From the NCBI GenBank assembly GCA_965261195.1, contig OZ253455.1, positions 3,782,001 to 3,846,000 on the forward strand: a stretch of DNA of 64,000 nt, written 5' to 3'. The notes below the pieces were generated by a model, which did not search any database, had not been told where the DNA came from, and was given only the letters and a program-made list of their open reading frames with translations. The stretch is from Bin87 sp965261195. GTDB lineage: Bacteria; Chloroflexota; Dehalococcoidia; Lucifugimonadales; UBA3495. A program made the translations under genes and the position numbers. Within the stretch, counting starts at the first letter, position 1; every line of letters starts with the position of its first letter. This document shows positions 59,306-64,000 of this stretch, piece by piece.

Positions 59306-60187
59306 GTGAAGTACGCCTTTTTCCCGGGCTGCGTTTCGACCGGAGGCGCGCCCGAGCTATACCCAGCCACCCAGCTAGTTTGCCAACGACTGGGCATTGA
59401 ACTTGAAGAGATACCGGGTTGGACTTGCACCGGCGCCGGCGTGATCCAGGAGAAGAACCAGCGCTTTGGGGACACGCTGAACGCCCGCAATTTCGCCAAG
59501 GCGGAGCAGATGAGTTTGCCGATTCTAACCATCTGCAGCACCTGCCAGGGAGTGATGTCCCAGGCCAACCACCGGATGCGCAACCCGGAGTATTTGGCCG
59601 AGATCAACTCCTACTTGGCTGAGGAAGGACTGGAGTACAGCGGCAACAGCGAACCCAAACACCTGCTCTGGATACTAATTGAGGACTACGGCCTCGACCA
59701 CTTGATGCCTCATATCACGCGGCAGCTTACCGAACTGAAAATCGCCCCGTTTTACGGTTGCTACATCGTGCGGCCAACGGAAGCGCTGGACATCGCCGAG
59801 CATCCGGAACGGCAACAATCGCTGGAATTGCTGATTGACGCCCTGGGGGCCACGCTGGTCGATTTTGAGGGCAAGACCCGTTGCTGTGGCTTCCCCATCC
59901 TAACCATCAATGAGCGCAACTCGATGGCAATGGTGGGCAAGCATACGTCCGAAGTGAAAGACCTGGGCGCTGACGCGATGGTTACGCCGTGCCCGCTGTG
60001 TCATCTCAACCTGGATGGATTCCAGCCCAAGGCGGCATCGCAGATTCGACGATCCATCGACCTGCCCATCCTGCACATGCCGCAACTCATCGGCTTGGCT
60101 ATGGGTATGTCACCGGCAGACCTGGGCCTGAAAAAGCACATCGTCAGCACCGGCCCGCTGGAATTGAAACTCGGCGCGCGGCGGTAG
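59306..60187 (+). CDS. sdhE: type E succinate dehydrogenase subunit (HdrB-like, two CCG domains)
   Basis: This 293-residue cysteine-rich protein is related to heterodisulfide reductase subunit B and serves as the membrane-associated quinone-reducing part of type E succinate dehydrogenases. The first cysteine-rich domain uses C9, C41 and C77-x2-C80, but its CCG is degenerate (TCTG). The second has C152, C193-C194 (CCGFP) and C229-x2-C232, the complete motif. No membrane helix is evident; attachment would be through amphipathic helices. GTG at 59306 has CCGGAGG upstream. It is the last gene before a strong hairpin. This should not be confused with the flavinylation factor also called SdhE. Confidence 0.85.
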   Translation: MKYAFFPGCVSTGGAPELYPATQLVCQRLGIELEEIPGWTCTGAGVIQEKNQRFGDTLNARNFAKAEQMSLPILTICSTCQGVMSQANHRMRNPEYLAEINSYLAEEGLEYSGNSEPKHLLWILIEDYGLDHLMPHITRQLTELKIAPFYGCYIVRPTEALDIAEHPERQQSLELLIDALGATLVDFEGKTRCCGFPILTINERNSMAMVGKHTSEVKDLGADAMVTPCPLCHLNLDGFQPKAASQIRRSIDLPILHMPQLIGLAMGMSPADLGLKKHIVSTGPLELKLGARR

Positions 60188-60210
60188 CTCCCCATCCATG
60201 GTTAAATGAC

Positions 60211-60240
60211 AACGCCCCGGGTGCATTAACCCGGAGCGTT
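60211..60240 (+). terminator. hairpin terminator after sdhABE
   Basis: AACGCCCCGGGT-GCATTA-ACCCGGAGCGTT forms a 12-bp stem with one mismatch, 24 bases after the sdhE stop. The following TTGCTATTGG is only weakly T-rich. It marks the end of the long plus-strand block. Confidence 0.7.
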
Positions 60241-60277
60241 TGCTATTGGCCGTTGCCGGAGCGGAGGTATCCGTAAT

Positions 60278-61573
60278 CTATCCGCGCAACGTCGGCGCCA
60301 CTGCCTGTATCGCCGCGATGGTTTCGTCCACGTCATCGTCGGTGTGGACAATGGACGTGTAGAATTTCTGCGGCCACGACTTGATGATGCGTCGCTCCAG
60401 CAAACCGGCGTTGAGTCTACCCAGCGTGGCAGCGTCGGTAGTCAAACCGTCCCGATAGTTTTGGATGGGATGATCGGAGAAGTAAATGTCGAAGACAGCA
60501 TCTTCGCCTACGCTTTGAACGGGCAGGCCTTGGTCCTCACACGCCTGCGCCAACGCCTGACGCAAACGCCCTCCGACGGTGTGCAATCGGTCGTAAACGC
60601 CGTCCTTTCGTAGCTCAGACAACGTGGCCAGTCCGGCAGCGCAGGCAATGGGGTTCCCGTTCAGCGTCCCGATTTGGTCAACATAATCATCAGAGGATAC
60701 CGCGGCGCGGTCGTACACCGACATAACATCGGCACGACCCATTGTTGCGGCCAGCGGGTACCCGCCACCCATTATCTTGCCCACCGAACACAGGTCGGGC
60801 GTTACGCCGTAATATTCTTGAGCGCCACCGTAGGCCAGGCGGAATCCTGTGACCACTTCGTCGAAGATGAGCAGGAGGTTGGCGTCAGCGGTGAGTTTCC
60901 GGAGACCGGCCAAAAAGCCCGGAACCGGGGCCAGCGAACGCTGCATCGGCTCTACGATTACGGCGGCAATCTCATCCTTATGGGCGTCGATGATTGCGGC
61001 GGTGGTTTCCAGATCGTTAAACTGGGATATCAGCATCAGGTCATTCAAGGCGCGCGGGATGCCGCCGCTGTTGGCTTCAGCCTGGGGAAACTCGTTCGCT
61101 GCTGATCCAAACACCGACATCATCGCGTAATCACTGGTGCCGTGAAAACCACCCTCGAACTTGAGGATTTTTTCCTTGCCAGTGAACGCCCGGGCCACAC
61201 GCATGGCCTGAAAACAGGCGTCAGTCCCGCTGGTGGTGAAACGAACCTGCTCGGCGCAGGGCACCGCCCGCACCAGCTCTTCGGCTAACAGAACCGCCTG
61301 TTCGTTGGTGGTGAAGAAAGTCGAACCGCGACCCACGGCTGCCAGAACCGCTTCAGTGACGGCCGGGTGAGCGTGGCCGAGAATCATGGGGCCGGAACCC
61401 ATCAACCAGTCAATGTATTCATTGCCCGACACGTCCCAAACACGCGCGCCCTTACCCTCGCGAACCAGGAATTTCAACTCATCAGGGTAGCTGGTGTTTC
61501 CAGTGCTGCTACCGGGCAGGTACTGAGCTGCTTTCGCCAGCAATTCCTGTTCCAGTGGTGTTCTTTGTGTCAT
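60278..61573 (-). CDS. class III aminotransferase, glutamate-1-semialdehyde aminomutase-like
   Basis: This 431-residue PLP enzyme resembles HemL. VWDVSGNEYIDWLMGSGPMILGHAHPAV (split at IDWLM) covers about 45-72, the PLP phosphate site FTTSGTDACFQAMRVAR lies at about 112-128, IFDEVVTGFR at about 235-244, and the PLP lysine is in CSVGKIMGGGYP. True HemL proteins make 5-aminolevulinate; the family also includes many other transaminases, and no haem gene is nearby, so the exact reaction is left open. ATG at 61573 has GGAGG upstream; an earlier in-frame start is rejected. A TATAAT box lies on the minus strand at 61621-61626. Confidence 0.85.
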   Translation of the reverse strand: MTQRTPLEQELLAKAAQYLPGSSTGNTSYPDELKFLVREGKGARVWDVSGNEYIDWLMGSGPMILGHAHPAVTEAVLAAVGRGSTFFTTNEQAVLLAEELVRAVPCAEQVRFTTSGTDACFQAMRVARAFTGKEKILKFEGGFHGTSDYAMMSVFGSAANEFPQAEANSGGIPRALNDLMLISQFNDLETTAAIIDAHKDEIAAVIVEPMQRSLAPVPGFLAGLRKLTADANLLLIFDEVVTGFRLAYGGAQEYYGVTPDLCSVGKIMGGGYPLAATMGRADVMSVYDRAAVSSDDYVDQIGTLNGNPIACAAGLATLSELRKDGVYDRLHTVGGRLRQALAQACEDQGLPVQSVGEDAVFDIYFSDHPIQNYRDGLTTDAATLGRLNAGLLERRIIKSWPQKFYTSIVHTDDDVDETIAAIQAVAPTLRG

Positions 61574-61620
61574 TTTCGCCTCCGGGTCACGGTCAGGATT
61601 TATCCAGCCGAGCCACAAAT

Positions 61621-61626
61621 ATTATA
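61621..61626 (-). promoter_or_regulatory. -10 box for the class III aminotransferase gene
   Basis: TATAAT on the minus strand would start transcription near 61614, about 40 bases upstream of the ATG at 61573. No good -35 box is seen. Confidence 0.4.
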
Positions 61627-61653
61627 CACGGGCGATGGCGTCCCCTGAGCGAA

Positions 61654-61688
61654 GCAACCCCGCCGGCGAATCGTGCCGGCGGGGTTGC
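61654..61688 (-). terminator. hairpin terminator after mdh
   Basis: GCAACCCCGCCGGC and GCCGGCGGGGTTGC form a perfect 14-bp stem around a 7-base loop, 22 bases after the mdh stop on the minus strand. No long T-run follows. Confidence 0.7.
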
Positions 61689-61710
61689 TCAAACTGACTT
61701 CCGTTGCGTG

Positions 61711-62655
61711 CTAGCCGGCTTCCGCCCTGGCTTTAGACATCACATCTACCAGTTCCTGTACTGAAGCCGCCGAGCTTTGCAACGCGGCCTGTTCTGCATC
61801 GGTGAGGCTGATTTCCACGATCTGTTCAATGCCTTTGGCCCCTATTTTCACCGGCACGCCGACACACAGACCGTTGATGCCATACTCGCCTTCCAGATAG
61901 GCGCACCCAGGCAGGATGCGCTTTTTGTCCAACAGCATGGCTTCTACCATCTGGGTGATCGCTGCTGATGGAGCGTAGAACGCGGAGCCCTGTTTGAGCA
62001 AGGCAACTATCTCACCGCCGCCGTCGCGGGTGCGCTGAACGATGGAATCGATGCGGTCTTTGGACAGCAACTCGGTAATCGGTATGGAGCCAACGGTGGT
62101 ATAGCGCACGAGCGGCACCATGTCGTCGCCATGGCCGCCCAACACCATGGCCTGCACGTCTTCCACGGAAACGTCCAGTTCCTGGGCGATGAAAGTGCGG
62201 TAACGGGCGGTATCCAGAACGCCGGCCATTCCAAACACGCGGTTGCGAGGAAAGCCGGCCGTTTCGTACACGTTTTGCACCATGGCGTCCAGGGGGTTGG
62301 TAACCGCCAGGATGATGCAATCCGGAGAGTAGCGCACTACTTCCTCAGTAACCGCCGACGTGATGCTCATATTGGTGAGCAGCAGGTCGTCACGACTCAT
62401 ACCGGGCCGTCGAGCGATGCCGGCGGTGATAACCACGACTTCGGAACCGGCGGTTGCTTCGTAACCGTTAGACCCGGTAATCGTGGCGTCGGTACCGAGA
62501 ACCGGCCCGGATTCCAGCATATCCAGGCTCTTGCCTTGGGGCAGGTCCTCCACGACGTCCACCAGTACAACATCGGCGTAGCCGAGCTGGTGGATGCGCT
62601 GGGCAGTGGTGGCGCCCACGTTGCCAGCGCCAACAACGGTTACTTTACTTCGCAT
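61711..62655 (-). CDS. mdh: malate dehydrogenase
   Basis: This 314-residue LDH/MDH-family enzyme interconverts malate and oxaloacetate with NAD. The NAD motif VVGAGNVGAT is at 7-16, followed by the acidic D33 that favours NAD. The active-site loop is ARRPGMSRDDLL with R82, R83 and R88, and the catalytic pair is D148 (VLDTAR) and H175 (GGHGDD). The arginine at the specificity position fits malate rather than lactate. ATG at 62655 gives the family start; GGAGG lies 11 bases upstream. It follows icd on the same strand, separated by a hairpin. Confidence 0.94.
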   Translation of the reverse strand: MRSKVTVVGAGNVGATTAQRIHQLGYADVVLVDVVEDLPQGKSLDMLESGPVLGTDATITGSNGYEATAGSEVVVITAGIARRPGMSRDDLLLTNMSITSAVTEEVVRYSPDCIILAVTNPLDAMVQNVYETAGFPRNRVFGMAGVLDTARYRTFIAQELDVSVEDVQAMVLGGHGDDMVPLVRYTTVGSIPITELLSKDRIDSIVQRTRDGGGEIVALLKQGSAFYAPSAAITQMVEAMLLDKKRILPGCAYLEGEYGINGLCVGVPVKIGAKGIEQIVEISLTDAEQAALQSSAASVQELVDVMSKARAEAG

Positions 62656-62705
62656 TTTGGAAATTGCCTCCGATAAGATTTCAACATTAGGATTTGCAGG
62701 CATAG

Positions 62706-62733
62706 GCAGGGGCGACGTATGCGTCGCCCCTGC
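62706..62733 (-). terminator. intercistronic hairpin between icd and mdh
   Basis: GCAGGGGCGACG-TATG-CGTCGCCCCTGC is a perfect 12-bp stem with a 4-base loop. It could end icd transcripts or stabilise a processed message. No T-run follows on the minus strand, and similar sequences occur as dispersed repeats in bacteria. Confidence 0.5.
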
Positions 62734-62811
62734 TGCGTTGCAGTATCACTCCGCTCGGGCCGCCAGTTGGCGACTCGTAGGCATCCTGCCTTGATTCTAA
62801 GCCGTTCGTTG

Positions 62812-64000
62812 CTAGATTGCGTCCACAATGGCATTCAGAGTGGCGCTGGGGCGCATGGCTTTGGCGGCCATCTCATCATGGGGATGGTAATAGCCACCGA
62901 TGTCAACCGGCTGTCCCTGAGCGTCGATCAACTCCTGAACGATATTGTCTTCGTTGTCAGCCATCTGCCGGGCCACCTCGCTAAAGCGGGCTTGCAGCTC
63001 CGGGTCCTGGGTCTGCTGGGCCAGCATTTGCGCCCAGTACAGAGCGAGGTAGAAATGACTGCCTCGGGTGTCCAGTTCGTTCACCCGGCGCGATGGCGCT
63101 CTCTGGTGTTCCAGATGCTCCCCAATTGCCTGGTCCAGGGTTTCAGCCAGGATTTTGGATCTGTCGTTCTTAAACACCTCGCCGAAATGCTCGAAGGATG
63201 CGACGAGGGCACAGAATTCGCCCAGAGAATCCCACCGCAAGTGTCCCTCCTCCAGGAACTGCTGCACATGCCTGGGGGCCGACCCGCCAGCGCCCGTCTC
63301 AAACAGCCCGCCGCCTTCCAGCAGGGGGACGACCGAAAGCATCTTGGCGCTGGTGCCCAATTCCAGGATGGGAAAGAGGTCAGTCAGATAATCACGCAGC
63401 ACGTTGCCAGTCACGGAAATAGTGTCCTGGCCAGCTCGGCTGCGCTCCATCGTGAACCGCATCGCATCAATCGGAGACATGGTGCGAATGTCCAACCCGG
63501 TGGTGTCATGCGTGGGCAGGTATTGGTCCACTTTCTGGATCAACTCAGCGTCGTGAGCCCGGTTCGGGTCCAGCCAAAAGATGGATGGAGTGCCGGTGAT
63601 CCTGGCCCGATTGACCCCAAGCCTGACCCAGTCCTGAATCGGCTCGTCTTTGGTCTGGCACATCCGGAAGATATCGCCTTCCTCGACGAGCTGTTCCATC
63701 AGAGTCGCGCCCGATGTGTCCACGACCCGAATCGTCCCATTGCCTGGCGCCGTAAAAGTCTTGTCATGGGAACCATACTCTTCGGCCGCTTGCGCCATCA
63801 GCCCCACATTGGCGACGCTGCCGATGGAGGCCGGATCAAACGCTCCATGTTCCTGGCAGTCTTCGATTATCGACTGATACAAAGTCGCATAGGAACGATC
63901 TGGAATCATAGCAATCGTATCGTGCAACTCGTTGTCGGGGCCCCACGTGCGGCCGCCATCGCGGACAATCACGGGCATTGAGGCGTCAATAATCGTATCG
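62812..64000 (-). CDS. icd: monomeric NADP-isocitrate dehydrogenase (5' partial)
   Basis: The C-terminal half (about 396 residues visible) of the roughly 740-residue monomeric isocitrate dehydrogenase, which converts isocitrate to 2-oxoglutarate and NADPH. The reading frame stays open to the right edge, where it reads DTIIDASMPVIVRDGGRTWG, a family-typical stretch. Other conserved parts are GSVANVGLMAQAAEEYGSHDKTF (split at AQAAEE), TPSIFWLDPNRAHDAELI, and RGSHFYLALYWAQMLAQQ near the C-terminus. The start lies outside the window. With mdh and sdhABE it supplies three TCA-cycle dehydrogenases in this region. Confidence 0.95.
   Translation of the reverse strand, partial: DTIIDASMPVIVRDGGRTWGPDNELHDTIAMIPDRSYATLYQSIIEDCQEHGAFDPASIGSVANVGLMAQAAEEYGSHDKTFTAPGNGTIRVVDTSGATLMEQLVEEGDIFRMCQTKDEPIQDWVRLGVNRARITGTPSIFWLDPNRAHDAELIQKVDQYLPTHDTTGLDIRTMSPIDAMRFTMERSRAGQDTISVTGNVLRDYLTDLFPILELGTSAKMLSVVPLLEGGGLFETGAGGSAPRHVQQFLEEGHLRWDSLGEFCALVASFEHFGEVFKNDRSKILAETLDQAIGEHLEHQRAPSRRVNELDTRGSHFYLALYWAQMLAQQTQDPELQARFSEVARQMADNEDNIVQELIDAQGQPVDIGGYYHPHDEMAAKAMRPSATLNAIVDAI

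Noticed and set aside
58210..59607. Open frame of about 465 codons opposite sdhB and sdhE
   Set aside because: The plus-strand genes have full cysteine cluster motifs; the antisense frame has none.
60278..61573. Firm naming as HemL
   Set aside because: Class III aminotransferases of this type have many functions and no tetrapyrrole gene is nearby.
1..64000. CRISPR array, prophage, rRNA operon or complete insertion sequence
   Set aside because: No regularly spaced repeats, phage structural genes, rRNA sequence or transposase gene were seen on either strand.

Overview
The window looks like about 64 kb of one bacterial chromosome with moderately high G+C. It is gene dense, with short intergenic gaps, many TGATG/ATGA overlaps and genes on both strands. 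The gene content suggests a Chloroflexota (Dehalococcoidia / SAR202-like) organism: luciferase-like flavin monooxygenases, CaiB-type CoA-transferases, an F420-type PPOX oxidoreductase, an 11-subunit complex I without NuoEFG, a type E succinate dehydrogenase and a monomeric isocitrate dehydrogenase. This placement is inferred from content only; no 16S rRNA gene is present.

Layout. 1-5.1 kb: the 3' part of an MfnB-like furan-phosphate synthase fused to a TusA-like domain, then a three-gene molybdenum hydroxylase operon. 5.2-11.6 kb: PPOX flavoprotein, SbcC, an ABC exporter pair and Ffh. 11.6-14.7 kb: base-excision and RNA-repair genes (AlkA-like, ThpR, Mug) with an amidohydrolase. 14.9-19.6 kb: split transketolase, then proB and proA on the other strand. 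19.8-25.2 kb: mfd, a DUF4349 lipoprotein and tRNA-Pro. 25.3-38.8 kb: a catabolic region with an FAD-linked oxidase, a Zn alcohol dehydrogenase, a HicB/HicA pair, two LLM monooxygenases, an acyl-CoA synthetase, an HsaA-like monooxygenase, a CoA-transferase, a PuuE-like deacetylase, a VOC protein and a PAC2 protein. 38.9-44.1 kb: tRNA-Met, moaC, moaA, rdgB, a second CoA-transferase and an alpha/beta hydrolase, bracketed by two inverted copies of a 113-114 bp MITE. 44.3-60.2 kb: a long plus-strand block with nuoABCDHIJK, a small extra gene, nuoLMN, nadK, a Nudix hydrolase and sdhABE. 60.2-64 kb: a class III aminotransferase, mdh and the 3' part of icd.

Functionally, the right half is a respiratory core. 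TCA-cycle dehydrogenases (icd, mdh, sdhABE) feed a quinone pool, and a complex I that lacks the NADH-input module presumably takes electrons from ferredoxin, F420H2 or another donor. The middle region encodes oxygen- and flavin-dependent attack on organic compounds plus CoA activation, consistent with use of recalcitrant organic matter. MoaA and MoaC make molybdenum cofactor of the kind needed by the hydroxylase at the left end.

The most notable unexplained items are the MfnB-TusA fusion, the IS66-like MITE pair with target-site duplications beside the tRNA-Met and nuo promoters, the four-cysteine second cluster in SdhB, and the small DUF2007-like gene inside the nuo operon.
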